From NCBI GenBank assembly GCA_963995505.1, contig OZ023195.1, positions 4,918,109 to 4,982,108 of the forward strand: a stretch of DNA of 64,000 bases, read 5' to 3'. Position 1 is the first letter of the stretch. Each line of letters begins with the position of its first letter. The notes under the pieces were generated by a model, which was not told where the DNA came from, searched no databases, and was given only the letters and a program-made list of their open reading frames with translations. The translations under genes were made by a program, and so were the position numbers. This document shows, one piece after another, positions 23,001-33,659 of this stretch. The DNA comes from Hypericum androsaemum. Its lineage: Eukaryota > Streptophyta > Magnoliopsida > Malpighiales > Hypericaceae.

Positions 23001-23318
23001 AATGGATGCAAAATATCTCCAAATTCAAAGCCGGGTGTCCCTCCCTTATTTCTCAAGAAACGGGTCCCGCCATCTCCTCCTCTTTCGTCGAATAATCAAT
23101 TCCTCCATTGAAATATTTCTCATTTTTGCCACCCTCGCGCCCACTTCACTCTATTTGACTCCACTACCAAAGACAAAAGCTTTCTCTTTCCTTTACCTGC
23201 CTCCTCTCACACAGTGACATTAATAATAAATTATTTGTGGACAAATCCCCCCTCCCTTGGGAATCTGCAACCAAAAACCCTTTTCAAAATATACTCTTTT
23301 TTTTTCTCCACCATTTTC
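20041..23318. other. AT-rich spacer downstream of the cyclin gene
   Basis: I find no gene here. The last 100-200 bp next to 23319 should contain the cyclin 3' UTR. A small direct repeat (CAGATTACGGAGT) lies near 21540 and 21565. A GC-richer stretch near 22160-22240 and sequence around 22300-22375 could be a decayed element, but I cannot assign it. Confidence 0.5.
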
Positions 23319-25519
23319 TCATTCGGAGAGTTTCCTCCTCTTATGAGACGACGAGAAAGACGACGAGGACGACGAGGAGTCGTTAGACCTCGTTCTGGCC
23401 CGGATGGTCACGCGTAGAGGCGGGAACACCGTGGGTGGATCCCTCCGGCTGGTGTCGTGGCCTCGCATTAGCCGGTAGCAACCCACGATCTTGTCTTTGC
23501 TTAGCCCGTCGCACCAGGACTCGGCGTGGTCGGGGCCGACGAGGGACAAGTCGGGGATTTCTCCGGCCGCGCAGAGTATTGCGGCCGCCGCGACGCTCGA
23601 TGGCCGATACTCCAAGAAGCTGGCCTCTGCTTCAAACCATCCAATTAACAATAATAAATGGGCCATACACTGAGCCGACTAATATAGTTTTGAGTCGGGT
23701 CGATTGTGTTCTGAGCAATACATACCTTTGATATTGGACAGGATGATTTCCGTGGCGCGGGAAATCAGAAAACCGATGAAAGTTCCCGAGGGATCGATCT
23801 TGCATGCGAAGAAACCGATGTAGCTAAAGGGAGTTACGGAACGTAGCCTCCAGTCTAGAACGGTAAGGACGAGGAGCTCCATCCTGCCTATTGTTCTAGG
23901 CTCAAAGACATATTTGGCCCCTTCAACCTAACAAGGTTACACAGTGTCCGATAATTAATTAACGGTATTTAGCTTGAATCTAAATTAATCGAGTTACAGA
24001 CATATTACCTGAAAATCTAGCAGAGAGGGAACCAGAAGTTCCTCCATTTTGGCAGCTAAGGACAAGCAGGCCACTGAGAGGAGCTGCATTGGCCACCCGC
24101 TTGATTGCTGAAATAGTAATTTAAAATTGGAAAGAAATAAACAATTTATTATTGGAATCAATAATGGTTAATGATAATAACATAACAACGAAAATATTAA
24201 TGTTGGTGGACATTAGGAATATTGTATGCTTATACTTTTGAGCATTTAATTAATAGTATTTTCTTTCTGATGATATGATTTGGACGTGTAGTATCGTTAT
24301 ATATCAATCTATTAATAAATTGTGATTGAACAAGTTAACATAATGCCACATACTTTAACGTACTATAATATTTTTGCAAATTCGAACTCGAAATTTATAA
24401 CGCTTGTGTAATTCCTGTGCTATTCCTTTAAGTGCCACCATAATAATACATTGGGAACCACAAAGCAGGATGCACACGTGGCAAAGAAAAAATGGAAATA
24501 GCGACGTTGGCCTTGGTGGGAAAAAAGCATAATCCTTTTGTTAGGGACAAGAAAGGCGTAATCTAGATGGTAAGCACCTTTTTAGGGTTAGAATAACAAA
24601 ACATAGATATCCCAACAAAGTTCACTTAATAAATGAATAAGCTAAATTAAACTTCTAACCACTTATTTAGTTGATTAAGCACACAAGTCACTTATCACCA
24701 AATCGATGCGAAAAATATATAATACATTGTTTTTTATAAAAGATAATATAAAATTTAGCATTAAATTTGATGTTGGTGTAATATTCTTGGAACCGGTAAC
24801 AACTCAAGATTCCTGACCTTTGATATAAATTGAGAGAAAAAAGATTAGGGACAAGAAAATAAGATATTCTCGTAATTTACGCGCGCTTAAGACGGAATCT
24901 AACCGGCAATCTGCTGGAATATAGGTATCTGTCCAAGTAATTAACGGAGAGATACGCCGTTAACGGCTGAAAACCGTAGTAAGCTTGGACCTGCCAAAAA
25001 AATTCAAATAAGGACGCTCTCCATTAATAAAAAAGACATTTTAATAGAAATAGGAAAAATAGGAAACGGGAAATAAAAACCGTTCCAATCCAACGGCGGA
25101 TGAAACAGGAGTCCGCCAATCGGACGGTTGCAACGGAAGGAGAAGTCGTCAAAGATAGAATCACGTGGTAGTTATGGAGCTCAGTGGCATTTTGGTAAAA
25201 TAGAGGGAAGTTGGTGTCAGTTTCTTACCTTGAGAATCCATGCAACGGAATCTTCGCGAGCCGAGGCGTCGAGGGAGCGAGAGAGGAACCGGGACAGGTA
25301 GTCGCCGCCGGGGACGAACTCCCTCTCCCCTTCGATGAACCCGACGATGGACTCCTCCTCGATCGAATCCTCCGCCTCCGTCGTCCACGACGCCGTCGAG
25401 CACCCGCCGCTCGGCGACTCGCCGGAGAACACCTCCGATGATTCCTCGCAGCACAGGAGGTCGTCGGCGATGGACGAGGAGCAGGAGAGAAGATCGGTGC
25501 ACGGCACTGCCGACATCAT
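23319..25519 (-). CDS. CYCD4: D-type cyclin (CYCD2/CYCD4 clade), five exons
   Basis: Exons by splice consensus and frame are 25519-25229, 24990-24904, 24107-24009, 23927-23726 and 23626-23319, giving 328 residues, normal for plant D cyclins. The first ATG (MMSAVP) follows the leader. The retinoblastoma-binding LxCxE motif is LLCCE at residues 21-25. The cyclin N-domain begins near SRSLDASARED and spans exons 1-4 (LSVNYLDRYLYS, LSLAAKMEE, MELLVLTVLDWRLRSVTPF). The C-domain is in exons 4-5 (ASFLEYRPSS, WCDGLSKDKI), ending in a Ser-rich tail and KRRKLSE. D cyclins activate CDKA at the G1/S step by targeting RBR in the nucleus. All introns are GT-AG and no lesion is seen. Resemblance is closest to CYCD4, but CYCD2 is possible. 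Confidence 0.93.
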
Positions 25520-25535
25520 CGGTTATGGTCGCCGA

Positions 25536-25553
25536 TCAGAAGGATGATGTCAT
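25536..25553 (-). promoter_or_regulatory. Five-codon uORF in the cyclin leader
   Basis: An ATG at 25553 opens a five-residue frame ending in TGA at 25536-25538, only 16 bp before the cyclin start codon. If the leader is transcribed through here, this uORF could lower cyclin translation. It is a direct sequence observation; its function is inference. Confidence 0.45.
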
Positions 25554-25636
25554 CGCCGGAATGTGGTTTGGGAGAGGGAAGGGGGAGAGGTTTTGGAGAG
25601 TTCAGGTAAGTTGTGAGAATGGAGGCTGTGTGAAGT

Positions 25637-25648
25637 TTTAAATATGGG
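25637..25648 (-). promoter_or_regulatory. TATA-like box of the cyclin gene
   Basis: The minus strand reads ATATTTAAAAC about 120 bp upstream of the cyclin ATG, followed by a pyrimidine-rich leader. Position and sequence suit a TATA box. Enhancer or E2F sites were not identified with confidence. Confidence 0.4.
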
Positions 25649-25659
25649 AGTGGTTGTTT

Positions 25660-26888
25660 ATTTATGGTTTTCTCTTTTTCTATTTTGGTTTTTCTGTTGG
25701 CTCTTGAATATAAATTATATAATTAGAGCCAGTCAGTGACTTAATTCATCTTATAAGAGATTATTAGACGAGGGCAGGAAAGCGAGGGAAAGGAAGGGGA
25801 GCGGATGGGTATTTGTGGAGGGAAGTCGTCGTGGGAAGGAGCGCGCCAGCGTGGGGTACGCGATATCGAAGTTTTATCTTTGCGAGCGACCACCTCATTG
25901 GTTCCCCCTTTGTAATGTATTCATTTACTCATACAAGTTCTATAAATCCATCAATTAATTTTTTTAACAAAAAGACAACTTTATAGGAACAGAAATTGCT
26001 CTGTGATTGGGGGGTGAATCCTTTTTCATTTGTCACATATCACGTGAGATGCTGAAACAATTTTTTTTTAATCTCAAATATTAAAAATCGATTATTACGA
26101 TTCTTCCGATAATGCAACGTCAAGAAACTGAAATGCAACTTCACACTCTAAATACAATCTCAAAAGTGTTAATCTTTGTTAGCATTTTTATATACTAGAT
26201 ATGTGAATTTTTTATATTTATAAACAACCTCATCACTTTTGCACTAAACAATATGGGATTTTTAACACATCTCCTCAAACAAAACCCATCGAGCTGATGT
26301 TTGCACCGGCTTTGACTTTCCGCAGTCGTGTGAGCACAATAATTCATACAAAATTAATCCGCTCTAATAACATTTTAGATACTCTCTATCCAACCCAAAA
26401 CCTTCAGCCAATTGGTATGTAAATTTCTCACATTTATAAACAAACTCACCGCTTTGTATTAAATAATATGAGATTCCGAATACAAAAATATCTTTTTATG
26501 AGAAGGTCGAATCATGTTCCTCAATGTAACTAATTAACGAAATACAAATGTACACTGATTATGAGTTATTATAAGTTAATGCGGACTATATGAACGTATC
26601 TATGCAAAAGTAATCTATCTTTTTCCAATAATCCTTATCACCACATAAAGTAAAAAAAAACTATGAATCACATACCAATAAGTCCGAACTCCCTACCAGC
26701 TAAACTACTCACAAAAGTGAAATTTGGCCAACTATATTTGGAGTTGGACTTAGCTAACCTTCCAAACATAAAATCAAAAGCTAAGCACGTGAGATTAAAC
26801 AAGTCGAGTTGGCTTTTCATCTATTGAAGACATGGTGAGCTAGGGTAGGGTTGTCGGCTAAGTTAATGCAACTGCACCATATTTATTC
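25660..26888. other. Cyclin upstream region and AT-rich spacer
   Basis: This holds the presumed cyclin promoter at the left and a decayed TRIM at 26178-26483. No gene is seen. Confidence 0.5.
26178..26483 (-). mobile_element. Decayed TRIM retrotransposon
   Basis: On the minus strand two diverged copies of a roughly 100-bp unit (GAATCTCATATTATTTAATAC and AAATCCCATATTGTTTAGTGC) flank a short spacer. The spacer starts with TGTTATTAGAGCGG, a worn tRNA-Met primer site. The arrangement and sequence match the TRIM at 32540-32813. Edges are approximate. Confidence 0.6.
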
Positions 26889-27351
26889 ATGGTTTTAAAA
26901 AATGCGGTCCGACCGGTGGTTCGACCGGTTGGACTACGAAACGGGCCCTAGACCGGGTCGTTTTTGGCTTTTGACCGGGGTCTGTAATAACCGGACTAAA
27001 TCTGGTCGGACCGGCCGATTTTGAGGTCTATTCTGACCGATCGAACCCGGTTAGTACAAAAATGGGCGAAATTGACTTTTTTGTAGTTTTCGAGAAAAAA
27101 AATTGATTTGACGAATTTATAAAGTAATAAATAAATAAATAAAAGTAGATTTATAGAGTGGAGAGATAAAATATTAAGTCTACTTTTTTTTGTATGGAAA
27201 ATAAGTATATTTTAACCTACATATATATATTATTTAAAATATTTAAAAATAAAAAATTTTGGTCCGATCGGTGGTTCACCCGGTCCGACCGGCCGACCCG
27301 GAGGACGGGAGAAATCCCGGGTCAGCCTCCGAGTCGTTTTTTAAAACCATG
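26889..27351. mobile_element. MITE with ATGGTTTTAAAA ends, copy 1
   Basis: The terminal inverted repeats are ATGGTTTTAAAAAATGCGG on the left and CATGGTTTTAAAAAACG on the complementary right end. Flanks TATTTATTC (26880-26888) and TATTTATGC (27352-27360) match at 8 of 9, suggesting a 9-bp target duplication. The interior is non-coding: GGTCCGACCGG-rich near both ends, AT-rich with AATAAATAAATAAA in the middle. A second copy lies inverted at 31903-32354. Confidence 0.75.
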
Positions 27352-27360
27352 TATTTATGC

Positions 27361-28794
27361 ATTAAAAAAAACTGAGTTTATGCATCAAAATGCACATCGT
27401 CTGTGGGGCGTGCAAGACAGCCCACAGCGATGGGCTAGACGCCTAGACCTTCGACCACTTCGACCAATTCGTCCAATTTAATTTCGCATATACCTAATCG
27501 AAACGGCTGAAGACGAGAAGGTTAAAAAGTTCCATCATCATAAATTCTTGGCGAAATGTCAAAACCAACCTTTTATGTTTCATCTTTGATAGGTGACACT
27601 GTTAACTTATTTTTGGTTTATATTCTCGTTATCTTATATACTGAATTGACTAATCCAAATTTTGTCGGATTGACTAGACTATTATCTTATAAATTGTATA
27701 ATGGACTATGTATTCTGATTCCTCTTTCCTAGGTGTCTGGTCGCATTTAATATTGAGGACGAGACTTTTATCCCGGTCTTCCGCCAGATCTCTCAAATTT
27801 TTTGTTTCCAGGACATCCGAATATTTAGTCATAGCTCTAAATGTTATAGATCATTAAAAAATAGTTTTGGGTTAACAGTACCCACCGAAATAATTAGTTT
27901 CGATTCGAAGATTCGAGCCGAAAAAAACTTTTGAAAGATGGCAAATTTCTATCAACAAATATTTAACATTGCTAAGTTCTCAAATATTTAAATTCAATAT
28001 CTTTGTTAAGCTATATAGATACATTTAGAGCGAACTTACTCAATATGATTTTTGACTTTGAAACATCCCCTAAAATTATATAGGAGGACAATGTAGTCCA
28101 TCAATATCATTTTCAGGACATCGTAAGATTTCTTGTTAGGCACCATATCTCTTCGCTTTCAATTGACTGTTACAGAAGTAGTCCTGGACTCCTACCTTTA
28201 ATTAGTGCAATAGTATACATATAGTCCTATTATGATCTGAACAAGGAAAATGACACAACAGAAAAGAAACACCCATTATTATAACCACGCAAAAATTCGG
28301 ATTCGAGTTAAGTACAAATGTTTTCCTTGTTGATTTATTTGTAAACAATTAACATTTATTTTTAATTGTATATGGATCAGAAACGCCCATTATTATATAT
28401 CACGCAAAAATATAGATTCAAGATTGCGACTAAAGTTTGATTTAATAAATTTCCAACAGCAGAGATGCGGAAACGATCGGTACCCATCCTGGACAAGAAC
28501 TCGAGGTATGTATTTATGGGCAAAAATCGTAATGATCTTCCCCTTGTTCTTTCGTTTGTTTTTCTTATTATCTGTCCCTTTTCATATGGCAATTTCTTTA
28601 TTGTCCTTAGTCAGAGGAGCCATCCTTTATTATTCACATGCATGGCGTTCCATTTTAAGTTACTTTTCAGTTTTCATCACCATTCTTTTCAAATTTGCAT
28701 TTCTCATTACTATTTTTGTGGTAGAATTAATTTACAAATATCGATTAATTTACGTTTGAGTTTTTTTGGTAAATAGATTAGCATTATAAATCAA
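27361..28794. other. Spacer
   Basis: No gene is assigned. A phrase with CACCCATTATTATAACCACGC near 28270 recurs near 28385. A 40-bp GC-richer island at about 28465-28505 is flanked by AG and GT dinucleotides and could be an isolated exon fragment, but nothing around it supports a gene. Confidence 0.45.
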
Positions 28795-29163
28795 TAATAA
28801 AATTTACAGCGAAACAAAAGGTACATGGTTAATTTCCTAACATAAGAAACTCCATGTATAAGATGAGGTCCTGATGGCCAAGCTCTATAATAGAGTTCGA
28901 CTAGCGGAGTCATTTTTGTTTGAGTACATTCATACCATAGTGTGGCAAAGTTCTACGCATCCAATTTTAATGATGTTATAATAAAATTTACAGCGAAACA
29001 AAAGGTACATGGTTAATTTCCTAACTTAAGAAACTCCATGTATAAGATGAGGTCCTGATGGCCAAGCTCTATAATAGAGTTCGACTAGCGGAGTCATTTT
29101 TGTTTGAGTACATTCATACCATAGTGTGGCAAAGTTCTACGCATCCAATTTTAATGATGTTAT
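28795..29163. repeat. Tandem duplication, two 184-bp copies
   Basis: The unit at 28795-28978 is followed directly by a near-identical copy at 28979-29163. I noticed a single difference (CATAAG versus CTTAAG). The unit is non-coding. Confidence 0.95.
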
Positions 29164-30215
29164 GTCCCATGATTTTAAACTTGAGACATCTAATTAAACT
29201 ATAATAAGTTGACAAACTGTACAAGTTGATCTACCAGATAAGTTGTTTCCAATCTTATATATTAAGACAACCTTTGGTACTGATCAAAGACAATAAAGTA
29301 GGCAATTACAACGGTCTCAAATCAAATCCCCTTGCTTTCTTTTTTATTTTTGAATTATTTCGAACACTATGATATTTTTTTGTAAGTAAAACTCATTAGT
29401 TATTTATATACACAACTCTTATTTTCATTTTCCCTTTAACTAAACAAAGTGAAGTTATTTTCGGAAAAGAAAGGTACGTGAAGTAGCTTGAAGCGACTCC
29501 TTAGGTTGGATAGCGAAATGACTACTAGTTGGCTCTTGGTTTATGACCATAGGATTCGGTATCAGCTCCTTTCCAAGCCTGTGTTCACAAGAAAAACACA
29601 TTAGCAGAGGTCCCTCCATCATTAGTAACTTTTAGATTTGGCCGGTGAGGCGTAGAGGAATTGAAAAAGGTACGGGTTTAATATTTGGTAATTGTAATTT
29701 TGCATAATAAATTTACTTCTACAATAAAACGACTTTGCGACTAATTCTATTGAATATGAATTTGGATTAATTGATAAAATAGATATCTAAATTATAGGTG
29801 TTATCCATTTTGTACACAGGTGAGTGCACACATATTATTAATATATATACACGTTACTTATATACATACATATATATTCTGATAATTTTAATCAGGAATA
29901 TTCATTAAAAACCGCGAGAGCTGAGTTTTGGAAAATATGCAATGTCGGCAACTGACAAACCGGCTGGCTTGTCCCTAGTCAGAGCTCTTTCCCCACATTT
30001 AATTAATTGATAAGTCGATTTTTGTATGCAAATAAATCGATTTTTGTATGCAAATAATTAGAGTTGTTAACTAATATTAGCGTACGAGCTCTTGTGCATC
30101 CCAATTAGATGAGATAAAATGAAACCTACTTTATTGGATAAGGAGGAAATTTATGGGAGAGACAGGATGAGAAGGTTGTACAGAATACAACCAACACACG
30201 ATTTTATAGATTTCA
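29164..30215. other. Spacer
   Basis: AT-rich with no gene seen. A 21-bp unit (TCGATTTTTGTATGCAAATAA) is tandemly duplicated at about 30013-30057. Confidence 0.5.
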
Positions 30216-30221
30216 ATTCAT

Positions 30222-31851
30222 CTTAGTGCCCGGCTCCCCGAGGATACTATTCGATGGCGTCATACCAGAGATGGCATCTATACGGTGAGATCGGGTTATT
30301 TTATTGATTTACAGGCATGGTGGGAGACTTCTGAACTGGCAAATATCCCAACATATGCTCGGGAGGTTTGGAACCAGGTTTGGCATTTACAGTGCCCCCC
30401 ACGTATCCGCTCTTTTGTGTGGAGACTTCTAGATAATAATCTCCCCTTACGTACTAACATTTCGAGAAGAGGCATGGATGTGGATATGGTTTGCCCTCTC
30501 TGTATGCAGGTAGCAGAGTCAGGCTTTCATCTATTCTTTGAGTGCAGGTTGACTGAGGTGCTGTGGAAGAAAGCAGGGATTGACCTGCAGATGTTCCGTG
30601 GACTTTCAATTGTCCAGGCATGCACAGAGCTTTTTGCACCTACTGATGGTGAGGAAAGAGGTCGTAGGGTGGCTTGGTTGTGGGGCATATGGAAAGTTCG
30701 GAATGACATGGTTTTCAAGAACAAAACTTTCGACGATGCACAAGGTGTTCTTGAATCGGTCTACAGGCTGTGGTCTGACTATGTTGCGGCAAATTATCAT
30801 GCTCCCACTGCTAGAGTCACCCATTCAGAGCTGTGGAGGCCACCTGAGGCGGGGTGGTTCAAAGTAAACTCGGATGCGGGAGTTGGTCCTTCAGGAGCTG
30901 GCCAAGTCGGGGCTATTGTTCGTGACGAGTTTGGTAATTTTATTGCAGGATTTGTCAGGCAATATGAGAGTCCGGTCCACCCGACCATTTTGGAGGCCCA
31001 TGGGATGCTTGTGGGAATCGAGCTAGCCGTGATCCTTGGACATAGGTTTGTTTATTTTGAATCGGACTGCTTACCACTTGTGCATGCAATGAATGGACAG
31101 GTGCAGGATAGAAGCAACCTGGCACTTCTGGTGGTAGACTGCAAGGAGGCGGCGCAGGCTTTAGAGCGTGCTTCTTTTGGCTTTGTTAGACGTGGAGGGA
31201 ATAGAGCAGCGCACATGCTTACTAAATTACAGATGCCAGGTGAGTTGCGTTTCCAGTTTTTCTCTTCTCCTCCAATGGAATTATCAACAATTCTGGCGGA
31301 AGAGCACATGGAGTCCACCTGACGATCTGCGCGTGGCAGTGGAGCATGATCACCTAGTGGGTTGGGGAGGGTTGGGGCCTCTCAGGTGCGGGTTGGGTGC
31401 TTTTGGGTTTCTTTTGGGGTACGGTTGTATCATGGGCAGTGCATGTCACTCAGTTTTTGCAGTGTAATCGCTAGAGCGGTTTTCCGCGATGTGCTCTTTT
31501 CCTAGTCCGGGTTTTTCCTGTTGATGGCAGGTTTACTGGATAGGTTTTTAATGAGGCCAGCGACTGCAACCTCGTACTTTGTGCGAGGGGAGTGTCATGT
31601 GTTGAGGGTCAGTTTTAAGGGGGTAGCGTTCTCGTGCTATTGTACGTGGAACTCTAAGGCGGGTAGGTAGGATTGATCCTTAGGGCTAGGTGGAGGGTGG
31701 TGGGACTAGGTGGGTAGTGCTCCTTTCGTGCTATTGTGCGGCTGGAGTTTTAAGGCTTTGCTCATTTTCTTTGTGTTTGATGTATGCTATATTGTCTGTA
31801 TCTGATGCATTATTGTTCAATGAAGCTTTCTTCACCCCTCAAAAAAAAAAG
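30222..31851 (+). mobile_element. 5'-truncated LINE
   Basis: Coding similarity begins near 30222 in the linker before the zinc-binding domain (IRWRHTRDGIYTVRSGY). It continues through zf-RVT and RNase H, then a 0.5-kb 3' UTR, and ends in an A-run at about 31841-31850. The reverse transcriptase and ORF1 are missing. No clear target duplication was found. Confidence 0.85.
30285..31322 (+). pseudogene. LINE ORF2 C-terminus: zf-RVT and RNase H, open
   Basis: This is a 345-residue open frame with no internal stop. The zf-RVT domain covers about residues 25-95 (PPRIRSFVWRLLDNNLPLRTNI, then CPLC and HLFFEC). The RNase H covers about 190-320 (KVNSDAGVG, EAHGMLVGIELA, FESDCLPLV, RGGNRAAHMLTK). The open frame suggests a fairly recent insertion, but without RT it cannot act alone. 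Confidence 0.85.
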
Positions 31852-31902
31852 TAGTTTAAAAATATTATTATATTTACTTCATGTTAAGAGAGTGTTATTT
31901 TA

Positions 31903-32354
31903 CATGGTTTTAAAACCCGGCCCGGAGCTACGACCCGAAATTTTTACCTTTTCGGGTAGACCGGTCGGACCAAAAATATTTATATTTTTTAAATATTTTT
32001 AATAATATATATACATATATATGTAAGTTAAAATAGATTTATTTTTCATACAAAAAAGTATACTTAATTTTTTATCTTCACACTCTATAAATCTGCTTAT
32101 TTATTTATTTATTACTCTATAAATTTATCAAATCAATTTTTTTTCTCGAAAATTACCCAAAAAAGCCAATTTCGCCCATTTTTGTACGAACCAGGTTCGA
32201 CTGGTTAGTGTAAACCTCAAAATTGGCTGGTCCGACTAGATTTGATCTGGTTAGTACAGACTCTGGTCCAAAGCCTAAAAATGATCCGCTCTTGTGCCCG
32301 ATTCACGGTCCAACCAGTTGGATCATCGATCAGACCGTATTTTTTAAAACTATG
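31903..32354. mobile_element. MITE with ATGGTTTTAAAA ends, copy 2 (inverted)
   Basis: The reverse complement of this stretch matches 26889-27351 along its whole length, including the CCAATTTTGAGGT, AAAATGGGCGAAATTG and AATAAATAAATAAA blocks. The ends CATGGTTTTAAAA and CATAGTTTTAAAAAA are inverted repeats. The target duplication is unclear: GTTATTTTA on the left against a similar but two-base-longer flank on the right. Confidence 0.8.
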
Positions 32355-32539
32355 TTAATATTTTAGTTTAATTAGGTATCAAATTTTAGTAATTGAGAAC
32401 TCAATTCTACTGGGCTAATTAACTTGGTCCCATACAGCACACAAGTATATACATAAGTTTGTTTCCCATTATTTATTTTAATATAAAACGAACACAATTT
32501 TTTACATTATTTTGAATATTCTATATAAATTAGGAGATG

Positions 32540-32813
32540 TGTTGAGAATCCCATATTGTTTGGTGTAAAAGTGGCATACTATTTTATAAGTGTAAAAAAT
32601 CGAACAAATCATTGCCTTAAGATTTTTGGGTTGGATATGAAGATTTTAACATGGTATCGGAGCGGGTTGAAAGTCCGTAAAATTTTTGACCTGATGTATC
32701 TCGTTTGATGGGGCGTATTAAGAATCTCACATTGCTTAGTGGTAGTTTATAAGTATGAAAAAATCTAACAACTCATTACCTTAAAATTTTAGATTCGACA
32801 TGATATTCTAACA
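32540..32813 (+). mobile_element. TRIM retrotransposon, 274 bp
   Basis: LTR 1 (32540-32651, TGTTGAGAATCCCATATTG...TTTTAACA) is followed directly by a tRNA-Met-type primer site (TGGTATCGGAGCGG). After a roughly 64-bp interior comes a diverged LTR 2 (32716-32813, ending TTCTAACA). Flanks AGATG and ATATG match at 4 of 5. With no coding capacity, this fits a terminal-repeat retrotransposon in miniature. Confidence 0.75.
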
Positions 32814-32818
32814 ATATG

Positions 32819-33654
32819 AATTATGCATTCTGTATATATGCATTGGATGCTTACTTTTTTTATAGGTGGAGTGGACTCTTCAAGAGTTTTTTTTTTCAGT
32901 TCGGATATTTAGATTTGAGCATCCCAGCTCTCCAAGTCCCAACAGTATATTTTCTATTGATAATAATTAAATTAAAAATCATAATCTCGATCCTCGTATT
33001 TGCTTAACCTCATGATTGTCATAAAATTGCAGAATAAAAATGAATCCCATTCACGCCAATAAAATTATGAAAAGACATCGTAGTGCGCAAAATTAGGCAA
33101 CTGTTAACCATCATAGTCTCAACAGATTAATATGTTTTCTTGGAACTGGACTGTGCCAAAAGCACTATACAAGAAAACGTCAGGTTGACCGGCTAGCAGG
33201 CTTATCGATACCAAAATTCTCCCAACCACCAAACAAACCTAACTTCCAACCCTTTAATACAGTGATCTCCATATCACTTTAGACTAAACAGTAAACTAAT
33301 TATTTCTTATTGTTGATACAGCAATTATTATTAGATAGACCCATCAAGCGAATAATACTATCGAAAAGATTGAAGGGTGCTCGTGGGGGATGCCTCTGTT
33401 ACCTAATGCCCACACACTCATGACCCCAACTCTCGATGCCTCGACATAGCGGTATTTTATGATTCTAAATTATATGATCAAGTGTATGATATCATATTAT
33501 TAATTTTATTTGTATGATATATAATTGGTCCACTACCAGGACAACGTTGATCTCTACCCACTCTAGATTTGAATCATAATACTAGTGGATTTGTTCTATT
33601 TTCTCTCAAGTTAGTGAATTGGTATATCACGTTGATAAAAATTAATGATGTGGT
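32819..33654. other. Spacer
   Basis: AT-rich; no gene, RNA or complete element recognised. Confidence 0.5.
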
Positions 33655-33659
33655 ATAAC

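Noticed and set aside
23435..23731. Plus-strand frames opposite the last cyclin exon
   Set aside because: They are antisense to a well-supported exon and owe their length to its high GC content.
25211..25641. Plus-strand frames opposite cyclin exon 1
   Set aside because: Antisense shadows of a GC-rich coding exon.
28424..28776. Hydrophobic frames of 103-111 codons that look like membrane segments
   Set aside because: T-rich sequence gives Phe/Leu-rich products by chance; no homology or gene structure was recognised.
28870..28920. Possible SINE promoter (a TTCGACTAG stretch resembling a B-box)
   Set aside because: No convincing A-box at the right spacing, no poly(A) or poly(T) tail and no target duplication.
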